Shown here: one piece after another, positions 36,124 through 45,501 of the stretch
Numbering within the stretch: the stretch's first letter is position 1
Layout: every line of letters starts with the position of its first letter
NCBI GenBank assembly: GCA_041391425.1
Contig: JAWKNZ010000009.1
Span: 1 to 64,000 of the forward strand
Source: JAWKNZ01 sp041391425
GTDB taxonomy: Bacteria; Bdellovibrionota_B; Oligoflexia; Oligoflexales; JAWKNZ01
Length of the DNA stretch: 64,000 nucleotides
Reading direction: 5' to 3'
Program-made: the position numbers and the translations under genes
Notes under the pieces: generated by a model
Database searches by the model: none
What the model was told of the DNA's origin: nothing
Seen by the model: the letters and a program-made list of their open reading frames with translations, nothing else

Positions 36124-36942
36124 TTAAATCTTCATTTTGTTTAAAGATTCAGAGTTGATCTTTATTTTTGCTTGCTTGCGTAAATCTTCTGTCAGTTTTT
36201 CTCGAAGACTTTGTGCTAACGCCTTTTGAACTTCTTGTTTGCTTTCGGCAAATGTCACTTTATCAGGTGATTTTTTGTCGACAACTTTAATAATGTGATA
36301 TCCGAATTGAGTTTTTACAAGTTTTGGGTGAATTGTTCCCTTTGGGGTCGCGAATGCAGCAGCCTCAAATTCTGGAACCATTTTACCTCTGCTAAACCAA
36401 TTTAAATCGCCACCGTTCGATGCACTAGGACCAGTGGAATGTTTCTTTGCAAGTTCAGCAAAATCGGCTCCTTTTTTCTGGGTTTGGCTTAAGATTTCTT
36501 TTGCTTTTGCCTCGTCTTTTAAAAGGATATGGGATGCTCGAATTTCTTCTTTAGCAAATTGTTGTTTATTTTTCTCGAAATACTTTTTCATTGCTTCTTC
36601 GTTGCTGTTTTTTTCAATATAATTTCGTAAGAAAATTTCAGCTAACATTTGTTCCTTCATTTGCTGTAGGCGTTGCTTGAATTCTCCTGACTCTTGAACT
36701 TTTTCTGCTGTCGCTTTAAGGGAGAGAAGTTTGCTATCGATGATGTGATTTAAGAATCTCTCTCTCATTGCAGGGTTGCTGGCTACCATAGCAGCGCTCG
36801 GGCCTAGCATGTTTAATGCTGTTTTATATTCTTCTTCTGTAATTTTATCCCCATTTATTGAAGCAACTTCTTCAGCCAATATGTTTGAAGCCGCAATAGA
36901 TGTGAATAAAATACCGCTTAGCAATGGTTTTAATACTTTCAA
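36124..36942 (-). CDS. periplasmic peptidyl-prolyl cis-trans isomerase, parvulin type
   Basis: 272 residues. TTG start with AAGGAG eight bases upstream. Signal peptide cut near NILA-EE. A SurA/PrsA-like N-terminal helical chaperone part (~25-130) precedes a parvulin domain (~135-225): IRASHILLKDEAKAK, FAELAKKHSTGPSASNGGDL, FSRGKMVPEFEAAAF and TQFGYHIIKV, all the consensus blocks. It helps fold exported or outer-membrane proteins, consistent with a barrel-rich organism. A lone gene with a ~350-base upstream gap. Confidence 0.92.
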   Translation of the reverse strand: MKVLKPLLSGILFTSIAASNILAEEVASINGDKITEEEYKTALNMLGPSAAMVASNPAMRERFLNHIIDSKLLSLKATAEKVQESGEFKQRLQQMKEQMLAEIFLRNYIEKNSNEEAMKKYFEKNKQQFAKEEIRASHILLKDEAKAKEILSQTQKKGADFAELAKKHSTGPSASNGGDLNWFSRGKMVPEFEAAAFATPKGTIHPKLVKTQFGYHIIKVVDKKSPDKVTFAESKQEVQKALAQSLREKLTEDLRKQAKIKINSESLNKMKI

Positions 36943-37289
36943 AATGATTCTCCTTAAAATAGTGCGTTATTCAGAGTGTTCTTTTGTAAACCTATAAGGC
37001 GGTTAGGCTACCATATCTTAGACGTTTTGGTGAGTTTTTTTACTACAAATTTGCTTCTGTCTTTTGAGTGGCTAGTTTTTTTTGAAATGACTGAACGGCA
37101 AGGGGTTTCGGTGTCTGCAAGTCGACTAAGCAAAGGCAGCGAGGCTGTTTACATTACTGGTGTGTCTATTTTATATGCTTTAAGGGTGCAAACTTTTGAA
37201 GTTGTCTGATTTGTGAGACTTTGTTTTCTAAAATAGGCCTTGATTGGTTGGCAAGGCCATTTTTAAAGTCCAAAGTTCATTTATTAAGA
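36943..37289. other. 347-base gap, nothing recognised
   Basis: Between two minus-strand genes. I find no supported gene or repeat. The plus-strand frame at 36976-37209 has no ribosome site. The promoter of the parvulin gene should lie near 36960-37010. Confidence 0.4.
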
Positions 37290-38480
37290 TTAAGTTGTTA
37301 GAGCATCGATAGCAGCTGAAATTCTCTTAGCGCCCTCGATAATTGTTTCGTCGCTGACGGCGTAGCTAAGTCTAAAAAATCCAGGAGCATCAAAAGCTTC
37401 TCCGGGGACTACTGCGACATGAAATTTATCCAATAAGTATTCACAAAAACCTAAACTATCAGTCGCAGAAAATTCTTTTGATGCTGCCAAAGCTTTTTTA
37501 ACATCTATAAATAAGTAAAATGCGCCTTCTGGCTTTAGATAGCTTAGATTGGGTATTTTATCTATACAACTGAGAGCTAATTTTCTCCTTTGATCCATTT
37601 TTTCGACTTCATGCTTCATTAATGAAGCACCTTGATCTATGGCCCAAGTCGCTGCTTCCTCTATAAAAGGAGGGATGCAAGTAGATGAATGGCTTTGCAA
37701 TCGTTTTACTAATTTTGCCACTGATTCTGGAGCTGCGCAGTATCCGACGCGCCACCCGGTCATTGCAAAGCCTTTTGACATACCATTAACCAGTATGGTC
37801 TTTTCTTTCAATTCAGGAGTCACTTTAGCTATGGATTCGTGTTTTTGATCGAAGGATAGATATTCATAGATTTCATCGCTAACAATCCACCAGTTTTTTG
37901 TTTTTAAATACTGGCCTAAGTTTTCTAATTCTTCTGTACTGAGAATGCTTCCTGTAGGATTGCTTGGTGAACAGATGATGATAGCTGTAGTTTTTGGAGT
38001 GCTATATTTCTCAAGTGTTTTGGGAGTTATAGAAGCCCTACCGTCATCGTTTGGTGGGATTATAATGGGGATGGCACCTGCAGCTTTTATATGTTCTTTG
38101 TAGCTAACCCAGCATGGAGCAGGTAGTAGAACCTCGTCGCCTTCATTTAAGATTGAAAGCATAACGTGAAACAGTATTTCCTTGGCACCGATTCCGCAGA
38201 CTATTTGTTCTGGGCGGTATTCCATTTTATTTTCTTCAAGGAGTTTTCTACAGATAGCTTGACGGAACGGAAGCCCACCACCTGCAGGGCCGTATTTTGT
38301 TTTGCCAGCATTTAGAGCTTGAATAGCTCTGCATGTGATTTCTTCGGGAGTCGGGAAATCGGGTTCGCCAACTGCAAAGTTTAAAACATTTATCCCGCTA
38401 CTACGTAGCTCATTGGCGCGTGAGTTTAAGGCGACAGTTGGGGATGGAGTTAGAGCACTAATTTTAGTAGAAAGTTTCAT
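37290..38480 (-). CDS. class I PLP-dependent aminotransferase (aspartate aminotransferase type)
   Basis: 396 residues. NFAVGEPDFPTPEEI near 35, KTKYGPAGGGLPFRQAI near 60, CSPSNPTGS near 170, SDEIYEYL near 202 and NGMSKGFAMTGWRVGY near 236, where the Lys binds PLP. The motif set and length belong to the Iγ (Thermus-type) aspartate/prephenate aminotransferase group. The reaction moves an amino group from Asp (or a similar donor) to 2-oxoglutarate. AGGA lies eight bases before the ATG. No operon partner. Confidence 0.93.
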   Translation of the reverse strand: MKLSTKISALTPSPTVALNSRANELRSSGINVLNFAVGEPDFPTPEEITCRAIQALNAGKTKYGPAGGGLPFRQAICRKLLEENKMEYRPEQIVCGIGAKEILFHVMLSILNEGDEVLLPAPCWVSYKEHIKAAGAIPIIIPPNDDGRASITPKTLEKYSTPKTTAIIICSPSNPTGSILSTEELENLGQYLKTKNWWIVSDEIYEYLSFDQKHESIAKVTPELKEKTILVNGMSKGFAMTGWRVGYCAAPESVAKLVKRLQSHSSTCIPPFIEEAATWAIDQGASLMKHEVEKMDQRRKLALSCIDKIPNLSYLKPEGAFYLFIDVKKALAASKEFSATDSLGFCEYLLDKFHVAVVPGEAFDAPGFFRLSYAVSDETIIEGAKRISAAIDALTT

Positions 38481-39156
38481 TTTGTTTTTCCTGATTTGTT
38501 ACTAGTGTTGGAAGCAGTCTAATATGCGCGACCCCTACATGACTACAGGAAAAATGCCCTATTATATATTTTGGATATTATTTTATTTGTGCCTCGATGC
38601 TTTGCGTCTCGGACAGCTTTTTTTGAAAGGTAAGTAAGCTCTCAAGGCCTGGCTTGTTGCACGGAAGAACCCACCAAATTAAGGTGGGTACCTTCCTTCC
38701 GCTTCAGGCTTCCCTCTAGCATCTAGTAGATGGAGGGCTTGCACACCACGGTAAGTGTTAGTTCCCTAAAAACAAGCATTGGTTCTCCTGCATTACAAAG
38801 CCATGCCCGAGAGCTTGGTTAGAGCATAGCATGAATTTGATAGATCTTGTTAATGTAAAACTAAAAATCGTTTTTTTATTACGATGTATATATCCGTCAA
38901 TATAGATTCATTGGAGTGCAAGGTTTATAAGGTTAAAAGAAGTAGTGTCAGAGTTATGTATGCATAATAAAAACACTTTTTCGTAGGTTGCTGGGATGAT
39001 TGTGTCTTTGTTGGAGCGATTCATTTATGAGCTTTGGATTTGCAGATGAATTTTTAGGCTTTATTTGATAGAAGTTACTAGCAGTCAATTGTCTTGTTTC
39101 TTCTATAATAAAATATAAGAAATTAGAGTGTTTGTGTTTAATCTTCGAGGTTATGA
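38481..39156. other. 676-base gap holding a large palindrome
   Basis: No gene. The only structure is the multi-hairpin palindrome at 38637-38820. The remaining bases are AT-rich; rsmI has a short leader with CGAGG before its ATG. Confidence 0.6.
38637..38820. repeat. 184-bp multi-hairpin palindrome
   Basis: Outer arms AAGCTCTCAAGGCCTGGCTT and its imperfect complement (aagccatgcccgagagctt). Inside are two further stems: ACCCACC/GGTGGGT (38669-38689) flanked by ggaag/cttcc, and CCCTCTAG...CTAGTAGATGGAGGG. The layout is like an intergenic mosaic repeat rather than a terminator, and no coding frame is supported. Confidence 0.65.
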
Positions 39157-40029
39157 ATGGAATCAATATCTTGCTTATATGTGGTAGCTACTCCAATAGG
39201 CCATCTGTCTGATCTTGGGCCTAGAGCTAGGCAAGTGTTGCAGTCGGTTGATTATATTGCAGCTGAAGATACTCGTAGGACAAAAAAGTTACTGCAACTT
39301 TTAGATATTAAAATACCTAAAATTCTTAGTTATTATGACCAAAATGAAAATTTTAGAGCTAAGCAATTAATTGATATGATGCAAAGCGAAGCTAAACAGG
39401 TTGCTATTGTGAGTGATGCAGGCACTCCATGTATTTCTGATCCAGGCTATAGGTTAGTGTCGGCAGCTCATGAAGCAGGGATTAAGGTAGTGCCCATACC
39501 AGGTGCATCTTCTGTCGTTACTTTGATTTCCGCTTCGGGGTTGCCTTCGGATCGTTTTCTGTTTGTTGGTTTCTTACCAACTCGTGAAAATGCTCTAGAA
39601 GAAGAGATTAAAAGTTGGCTGCGAGATTCTACTTCGGTGGTGTTTTTTGAATCTCCGCAAAGAATTAGGCAAACTTTGCATAAGCTATGTGAGATAGTTC
39701 CCGGTGCACGGTTGGCGATAGGACGTGAGCTTACTAAGATTCATGAAGAAATTACAATGTTACCGGTTGAGGATATGCTAAAGTATTATTCGGACGACAA
39801 GCTTATTAAAGGCGAATTGGCATGTATGTTAAGCTTATCTGGTCTGCCTAAAACCACCGGTCTTTCAGCTGACAATATAAAAAGAAATATAGAGGATGAA
39901 GTAAGGCAAGCCTATTTGGCAGGTTATTCCCATAAAGATTTGTGTCGGCAATACGCTAAATGCGGCCTGACGAAAAAAGAATTATTTTCTTTTCTTCTTA
40001 GTGTTAAAAACGAAGGCAATTTAAGCTGA
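39157..40029 (+). CDS. rsmI: 16S rRNA (cytidine1402-2'-O)-methyltransferase RsmI
   Basis: 290 residues. LYVVATPIGHLSDLGPRA at the N-terminus, AAEDTRRTKKLL, VSDAGTPCISDPGY (SAM-binding loop), PIPGASSVVTLISASGLPSD and FESPQRI are diagnostic of RsmI, which methylates the ribose of C1402 in the ribosomal P site. The C-terminal ~60 residues are a small helical extension of ordinary type. ATG at 39157 overlaps another ATG at 39153 out of frame. It is a single-gene unit. Confidence 0.97.
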   Translation: MESISCLYVVATPIGHLSDLGPRARQVLQSVDYIAAEDTRRTKKLLQLLDIKIPKILSYYDQNENFRAKQLIDMMQSEAKQVAIVSDAGTPCISDPGYRLVSAAHEAGIKVVPIPGASSVVTLISASGLPSDRFLFVGFLPTRENALEEEIKSWLRDSTSVVFFESPQRIRQTLHKLCEIVPGARLAIGRELTKIHEEITMLPVEDMLKYYSDDKLIKGELACMLSLSGLPKTTGLSADNIKRNIEDEVRQAYLAGYSHKDLCRQYAKCGLTKKELFSFLLSVKNEGNLS

Positions 40030-40596
40030 TTGTGCTCTAAGGTGTTGTACTGTATCCTTGCTGCTATTAATGATTTACATGCGAAAAGCCTTTTTAAATC
40101 ACGCCTCAAAACTTTAACCATCTTAGCCCGTTCATGCGGCTAAGTATTAGTAAATCCGGGATCTGAAATTTTTTGAAAAACTGTAGTATTTTCAACGGAT
40201 TCGAAGTTCGCTCAGGTGCTAGGCGCGAGGAGGTGGGAAACCGCAATGTACATGTTAGTACATGAGGATTTCCGACGACGAAGCAACGCCGCAACCGGTT
40301 AGAAATTCGGATCCGGGGTAAATGCCTCCATGTTGCGGAGGTGTTATTGGTCAGTGCAATGCATTTAAGCTTTGTTCGTTATTGTAGGTGCACATAAGGT
40401 ATTGTCGGCAATTTAAGTAATTAGGCAATTAATGGACTTCGCCAAAATGGAGGTGGCCGTTTATTTGAAAAGATTCTTAATTGCTGTTGACTTTGGCTGG
40501 CTGGCTAGTTAAAGTCCGCATTAGAATACACACGTAGACTTGGGTCTAATTGTTTATTGAAATTAACTGATTACAAATTGCCATCAGGGGGGAATT
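40030..40596. other. 567-base gap with repeat copy 3
   Basis: No gene. Contains repeat family R copy 3 at 40156-40317; the rest is leader for the protease gene at 40597, whose GGGGGG ribosome site ends the gap. Confidence 0.6.
40156..40317 (+). repeat. dispersed repeat family R, copy 3
   Basis: 162 bp, starts CCGGGATCTGAAATTTTTTG and ends GGATCCGGG. Flanked by GTAAAT on both sides (40150-40155, 40318-40323), an exact 6-bp target duplication. Best single example of the whole unit. Confidence 0.88.
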
Positions 40597-41475
40597 ATGG
40601 CGCGGATTTTTCTGACTGCGATTTTGGGATGTTTATTTTATACTCAACAAGGGTTTGCAGATTTTCCAAAGAACAATCTACATTTGCAGGATAGCCTAGA
40701 CCGTAAAGATGCGAATATGACGGAAGAAGAGTTTGCGGCAATCACAAATCGTATTATCGAAATATATAAACCATTTGCAGAGGCAAACGGAGCGACGATC
40801 AAAGCGAATCTTAAATGGAAGGATGAAACTGTTAATGCGTTTGCAACACAGTTTTCGAATCGTTGGTATATAAATATGTTTGGAGGTTTGGCACGTAGGC
40901 CCGAGATAACTAAGGATGGTTATGCCATGGTAGTTTGTCATGAGCTTGGCCACCATTTCGGTGGATTTCCTCTTAAAACCAAATGGGCTGCTAACGAAGG
41001 GCAGTCAGATTATTTTGCGACTCATGCTTGTGCTGTTAATATTTGGGAAAATGAAATTGAAGAAAACGCTAAATCTCGTGAAACTGTCAATTCTGTTGCA
41101 AAATCAAAGTGTGACACTGCGTTCTCAGATGAAAATAGGCAAAATCTATGCTACCGAACTGCGATGGCTGGCCTTTCGTTAGCAAAGTTACTTGCTGCGA
41201 TAAGAGGAGAAGGAGCAAATCCTAACTTTGGGACTCAAGACAGCTCTGTTGTAAGTACAACTGATATGGAGCACCCACGGCCGCAATGTAGACTAGATAC
41301 TTATGTGGCAGGTGCGTTGTGTGATATTACTTTTGATAATAACCTGATACCTGGAAAAGCATTACAAGAAGACCCACGAGAGGCAGAAGCGGAAGCCAAT
41401 CTTTATTCTTGTGCACGTAAGGACGGCCATACTTATAGTACACGACCAAGATGCTGGTATAAACCATCTATTTAA
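40597..41475 (+). CDS. secreted zinc metalloprotease, P-domain-less paralogue
   Basis: 292 residues, strong ribosome site, signal peptide cut near GFA-DF. Clearly related along its whole length to the core of the protein at 22605: FPKNNLHLQDSLDRKDANMT, VVCHELGHHFGGFPL with the HExxH, ANEGQSDYFATHACA, CRLDTYVAGALCDI and RPRCWY. It ends where the other continues into its P-domain, so one gene gained or the other lost that module. The two probably differ in where they are delivered or in what they bind. A hairpin follows at 41505. Confidence 0.82.
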   Translation: MARIFLTAILGCLFYTQQGFADFPKNNLHLQDSLDRKDANMTEEEFAAITNRIIEIYKPFAEANGATIKANLKWKDETVNAFATQFSNRWYINMFGGLARRPEITKDGYAMVVCHELGHHFGGFPLKTKWAANEGQSDYFATHACAVNIWENEIEENAKSRETVNSVAKSKCDTAFSDENRQNLCYRTAMAGLSLAKLLAAIRGEGANPNFGTQDSSVVSTTDMEHPRPQCRLDTYVAGALCDITFDNNLIPGKALQEDPREAEAEANLYSCARKDGHTYSTRPRCWYKPSI

Positions 41476-41504
41476 TAGGTTTTGCCCACTGAATTTGATA
41501 TAGA

Positions 41505-41539
41505 CTCCTGGGTGTGATGATTGTACTTTCACCCAGGAG
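41505..41539 (+). terminator. hairpin after the zinc protease gene
   Basis: CTCCTGGGTG, loop of about 15 bases, CACCCAGGAG, followed by ttagattttcc. Perfect 10-bp stem; the T-run is short. Confidence 0.65.
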
Positions 41540-41737
41540 GTTAGATTTTCCTAATTTGATATCACATCCGCATTAGTCTGTTCATTTTAAGCTTCTAAAA
41601 AACTCCACGATATTATTTTATGTAGTAGATAGGGATTTTTTGTAAATCCGTATATTCCAGCTTTTAAATAGATAAAATAGTTTTGCCATTGTAGTTGAAA
41701 GGCTATATTGGTGTGTCGATTTTAAGAGGATAATAAT

Positions 41738-42778
41738 TTGATTAAAAATATTTTGTTAGTTCAACTACGTCAGCTTGGAGATATTCTGCTAACGACTCCA
41801 TGTACGAGAGAGTTAAAGAAAGAGTTTCCAGATAGTAATTTGTTTTTTCTAAGCCATAAAATGGGTAAGTTGATTTTGGATGATTGTCCATTTATTGATG
41901 GGCATTTTATTTATGATCCAGCTTCAAGCTTAAAAGAACAATGGAAGCTAATACGTTTATTGAGAGGTTTAAGAATCGATATTGCCTTTGATTTTATGAA
42001 TAATCCTCGTAGTGCTCTCTATACTTATTTAAGTGGGGCTAGGAAGCGTTACTCTTTTATTTCTTCAAGAAAAATATTTTATACAGATACTATAATTAGA
42101 GGATCAGTTGACGAATATATTGTTAAGGAAAAATTTAAGCTTTTACAAGCTGCGGGAATGGCTCCCAAATGTGAAAAACTAGTTCTTGCTTGGGGGAGTG
42201 AAGATTTATCACCACTGAGTTCCTTTTTGGAGACAGATTCGACTTTTAGAGATGCTCACTTGCGCATTGTTTTAAGCCCTACGCATAGACGTGCTAGAAG
42301 GAAGTGGGCTAAAGAAAACTATGTAAAGCTTGCGGATTATTTGGTGCGAAATTGGGGAGCAGCAGTAACTTGGTTATGGGGTCCTGGGGAGTTGGATGAA
42401 GTCACTGCGTTGCAGAAAGCTTGTCATGAAAAAACCATGATTTCTCCAAAAACAACTTTCAAAGAATTGGCGGCCTTAATAGGTAATGCGGATCTTTTCA
42501 TTGGCAATTCAAATGGACCAAGCCATGTGGCTGTCGCTAATGATATTTGTTCATTGCAGTTACACGGTCATACTAATATGAAATCATGGTGCCCTCTAAA
42601 TGATAGGCACCGGGCGATTCAAAGTTCTGAATATGGCCAAAAATTGGCAACTTTGGATAGTGTAACATTAGAAAATGTTATCGAAGTGTTGAACGATTTT
42701 AAGCCATATGTAGAGAATTATGCAGGCTGTCGAAAAAAGGCAGGAACAAGGATTAGTTGGCAACAAAACATCTCATAG
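41738..42778 (+). CDS. glycosyltransferase family 9 (heptosyltransferase-like)
   Basis: 346 residues. TTG start with AAGAGGA seven bases upstream; the first residues ILLVQLRQLGDILLTTP are the classic GT9 opening (RxGDxxL). Later blocks: IAFDFMNNPRSALYTYLSGA and IGNADLFIGNSNGPSHVAVA, the ADP-heptose-binding D-x-x-x-x-x-G-P-x-H region. These enzymes add heptose to the LPS inner core. The exact step cannot be told. It is alone here, apart from the other sugar genes manC and kdsB in the window. Confidence 0.88.
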   Translation: MIKNILLVQLRQLGDILLTTPCTRELKKEFPDSNLFFLSHKMGKLILDDCPFIDGHFIYDPASSLKEQWKLIRLLRGLRIDIAFDFMNNPRSALYTYLSGARKRYSFISSRKIFYTDTIIRGSVDEYIVKEKFKLLQAAGMAPKCEKLVLAWGSEDLSPLSSFLETDSTFRDAHLRIVLSPTHRRARRKWAKENYVKLADYLVRNWGAAVTWLWGPGELDEVTALQKACHEKTMISPKTTFKELAALIGNADLFIGNSNGPSHVAVANDICSLQLHGHTNMKSWCPLNDRHRAIQSSEYGQKLATLDSVTLENVIEVLNDFKPYVENYAGCRKKAGTRISWQQNIS

Positions 42779-43039
42779 AAGCTGGCAGACCTATGGAATT
42801 TATGCATTCATTCTTATTTTGGAGCGTAGTATTACTGTGGTTTTTTCTTTGTGCCTCGATCTCCCCGTGCTTCATATTTTTAAATAGAGCCTTGGCGTTG
42901 TCTGGGGATATTAATTTTAATTAGGAATTTAATAAATTTCCGATCCTTGAAATTTAATATATAATGGCTCTGTACAGTGGCGTTGTTGAGGTATGTCTAA
43001 ACCTTTACTATTTTAAATATTTAACAGGAGAGCGCCGTT

Positions 43040-43363
43040 ATGGGGATGGAATTAAAAATTGAGAAGAAAAAATCTACCAAGACACGTAAGGCGCCTATTT
43101 TGCCGAGGCTTGGTATATATATAGACTTTTGTGGGAGAGAGATCGTCTATCGTCAAATTCCTGTATTGGAGACTGCTCTTAATTTGCATGAACGTGGGCT
43201 TAGCATGACTAATCTTTTGAAGATTACGATGGAGCAGTTTGCTGAAATTCAGTTTCCTAAAACTAAAAAGAAAGTTGACATTGTGGAGACATCGGCCAAG
43301 ACTATCTCTGTAAAAACCAAGAAAAAACGCTCGAATCTTATTAAAAGTAAGAATAAAAGTTAA
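43040..43363 (+). CDS. small basic hypothetical protein
   Basis: 107 residues with AGGAG nine bases before the ATG, so expression is likely. About a quarter of residues are Lys or Arg, with a central non-basic block (LGIYIDFCGREIVYRQIPVLETALNL) flanked by Lys-rich tails. No known domain. Nucleic-acid or ribosome binding is plausible from charge alone. It leads a run of small plus-strand genes before the pilin operon. Confidence 0.6.
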   Translation: MGMELKIEKKKSTKTRKAPILPRLGIYIDFCGREIVYRQIPVLETALNLHERGLSMTNLLKITMEQFAEIQFPKTKKKVDIVETSAKTISVKTKKKRSNLIKSKNKS

Positions 43364-43620
43364 AATCTTTCCTTTCTAATTTGTTTCGCGTGTAGAGCTG
43401 CTCCTTTTTGCAATTTGTTCAAATCATGTTGAAATCTTTGGATATTTCTTGCATGTAGGAATTAGTTGCGCGATTTCTCACTTTTTGTACCTTTTTGTCC
43501 ATCTGGCCAGTTGATCTAGGTAATATTTTCACAGAATTATTAGGTAAATTCGTTAATGTTTTTGGTACGTAATTTGCGATTAAACCTCTAGATAATACCT
43601 AGTCAGTTGGAGGATTGAGG

Positions 43621-43932
43621 ATGAGCCTGTCTGAAATTGCGGAGACACTATCGCGTGAGAAGTGTAGCGGCTGTGAGAATTTGACTTCGTGCCATGTATT
43701 AAAAGAGACACTGGAGTGGTTGCTTGCGTATCGAGGGGCCATGATGGGAGTTGAAAGTGAATTAGTTTTGAGGCAAGCATATAGTTACTTGAAGGGTAGA
43801 GAAGATCATGATGGCCGTTGTTTAGTTAGTGTTATGTCTAATGAGGAACTGTGTCAGTTGCAGAATAATATTTTGGAGGCATTTCATAGTACGCCATTAT
43901 ATGGGGATTTTTGTGATGACGTAGGCGCTTAG
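43621..43932 (+). CDS. small Cys-containing hypothetical protein
   Basis: 103 residues. ATG at 43621 follows GGAGG at good distance (a TTG six bases earlier is less likely). CSGCENLTSC near residue 17 gives a CxxC plus a third Cys, a possible zinc or redox site. The remainder is helical and acidic. Not recognised. Followed after ~70 bases by the 46-residue membrane peptide at 44005. Confidence 0.6.
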   Translation: MSLSEIAETLSREKCSGCENLTSCHVLKETLEWLLAYRGAMMGVESELVLRQAYSYLKGREDHDGRCLVSVMSNEELCQLQNNILEAFHSTPLYGDFCDDVGA

Positions 43933-44004
43933 AGTGCTTGGTGTTTTATGAATGGTACCTCTTCAATTTTAAGCCTTTAAATTATCGAAAGGAGGTATAT
44001 TGTC

Positions 44005-44145
44005 ATGAAATTACCGACGGTTTGTGCCTTTATAGTTTTTCTAACAGTAATTTTAGGTGTTGGAGCTTTTGCATTTATAAATTCGTCCGATGGTATCGTC
44101 TTATTAGATCGTGCGAAAGTTAATTGCTATGCAGTGAAAAAATAG
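44005..44145 (+). CDS. 46-residue single-pass membrane protein
   Basis: AAGGAGG nine bases before the ATG is one of the best ribosome sites in the window. The product has a basic start, one membrane span (FIVFLTVILGVGAFAFI) and a short polar tail with one Cys. It is too short for routine gene callers and ends just before a convergent lipoprotein gene. Role unknown; small membrane peptides of this kind often modulate a larger membrane partner. Confidence 0.65.
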   Translation: MKLPTVCAFIVFLTVILGVGAFAFINSSDGIVLLDRAKVNCYAVKK

Positions 44146-44162
44146 AAAATATTTTAGAGGTT

Positions 44163-44540
44163 TTAATCAGGGCAACGCATGGCGGCATACGGTTTTGTTT
44201 TGGTTTTAGCGCCGAGAGGTCGCTTGATGCCGACTTCTATAGATGGTTTTTTCTTTTTTGTGTTGGGATCCTTTGCTATTTTTTCAGGGTCTTCGCAGTC
44301 CTCTTGTATTACTTCCATATTATTTAATGGAGCTTGTTTCTTCATAAAAGGGACAGCATTTTCTGTGTCAGAGCCTTGATGATTAGCTTGAGGTCTAATG
44401 TTGTTTTTTTCTTGCGACAATGATTTCTGGTTATTGCTATCGGTTGTTACACATCGACTAAAAGTTAAAGAAAGAAGACAAATAAGATAGGTTGTTATAT
44501 GCGCAAATTTGTATGTACTTCTACTATTAGGAATTTTCAT
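44163..44540 (-). CDS. hypothetical lipoprotein or exported protein
   Basis: About 125 residues from the ATG at 44540 (GAGG nine bases upstream); an ATG at 44555 overlaps the ribosome site. A hydrophobic segment ends at LTFSRC, which could be a lipid-attachment Cys although Arg at -1 is unusual. The mature part is polar and low-complexity, Lys/Gln/Asn-rich, with two further Cys. No known family. It converges on the small membrane protein gene. Confidence 0.5.
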   Translation of the reverse strand: MKIPNSRSTYKFAHITTYLICLLSLTFSRCVTTDSNNQKSLSQEKNNIRPQANHQGSDTENAVPFMKKQAPLNNMEVIQEDCEDPEKIAKDPNTKKKKPSIEVGIKRPLGAKTKTKPYAAMRCPD

Positions 44541-44855
44541 ATCATTTAGCCTCATTTTTTGAAGGAATTAGCTCTTCGATGGGAGCTGTTAAACATACCG
44601 AGCTATAGTAAAATCATATCCTAAAAATTATAGAAGATAAATAAGCTATTTATAGCAAATCTTTATCTAATTTGATTAAATTTTGAGAATTTTTATGTAG
44701 ATAAAAGGGAGCTTGCTTGGATAAATACCTTTTATTTACAGATTGTTATCTATACTCTCTTTTAAAAGGATAAGCTATCGAAATTGCATTCAAATAAAAA
44801 GTAAATTTATGGATGTGAAAACCGATAAGAAAAATATGGAGGAGCTAGTAGGGAA

Positions 44856-45371
44856 ATGATTCGAAAGTTTTTATTTCGACAGGATGGCATGAGTATGATC
44901 TCGGTTATTATAGCCATGGGAATGATCGCTGTCATTATTTCTATACTAGCAAATATTCAAAAAGACTCTTTGGATCTTTATAGTCGTATGAGTACGCAAG
45001 CTGATATCGAGGAAACAAGAAAATTGGTGCGAGATCGGTTCAATTGTTCAACCACTTCAGCAAGTATGCCTGCCTTGTGTAAGTTGAAAAAAGGCAAGTA
45101 TGCAATTGAGTTGAGGGATAATAAGGGTAAAGTCTTTGTTAAAGGAGATCAACCTTATACTCAAAGGGGTAAGGACTTTCAATTGAGAGCTTTTTGTGTC
45201 AATCCGAAAATTGGTGGAGAGGGAAAAATTTTAGTTGAATTAAATCGTATTCGATATGACGAAGATTATGAAACTAAAAGCAAGCTTAAATGGGGTGAAA
45301 AATATGTCCGTTCGGGATGGCAAGATTTGTTTGTTGGCCTCCCTTTGCCTTGTTACTACGGAAATAATTGA
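44856..45371 (+). CDS. type IV pilin-like protein, first of three
   Basis: 171 residues. Short basic leader, then G-MSMISVIIAMGMIAVIIS, a prepilin peptidase site and hydrophobic helix; Ser stands where the usual Glu-5 would be. The globular part ends with WQDLFVGLPLPC, a block also present in the next two genes. Pilins with an altered position 5 are often minor pilins that start or cap the fibre. The gene opens an operon whose third member is a pilin-vWA fusion. No pilus motor genes are in the window. Confidence 0.75.
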   Translation: MIRKFLFRQDGMSMISVIIAMGMIAVIISILANIQKDSLDLYSRMSTQADIEETRKLVRDRFNCSTTSASMPALCKLKKGKYAIELRDNKGKVFVKGDQPYTQRGKDFQLRAFCVNPKIGGEGKILVELNRIRYDEDYETKSKLKWGEKYVRSGWQDLFVGLPLPCYYGNN

Positions 45372-45501
45372 AAGAAAAGGCGAAGATTTTTGTAAAGTAT
45401 GGAAATTAGAGTTTATAGTAGGTATGGCATCTTAAAGATTATGGGTTTGGTAATGATTATTGTTACCAGTAACAATAGAAGAATAAACTAGATATAGGAA
45501 T

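Noticed and set aside
36976..37209. Hypothetical 77-codon gene in the gap before the aminotransferase
   Set aside because: No ribosome site, no membrane or domain pattern that stands out, and it starts inside the probable promoter of the parvulin gene.
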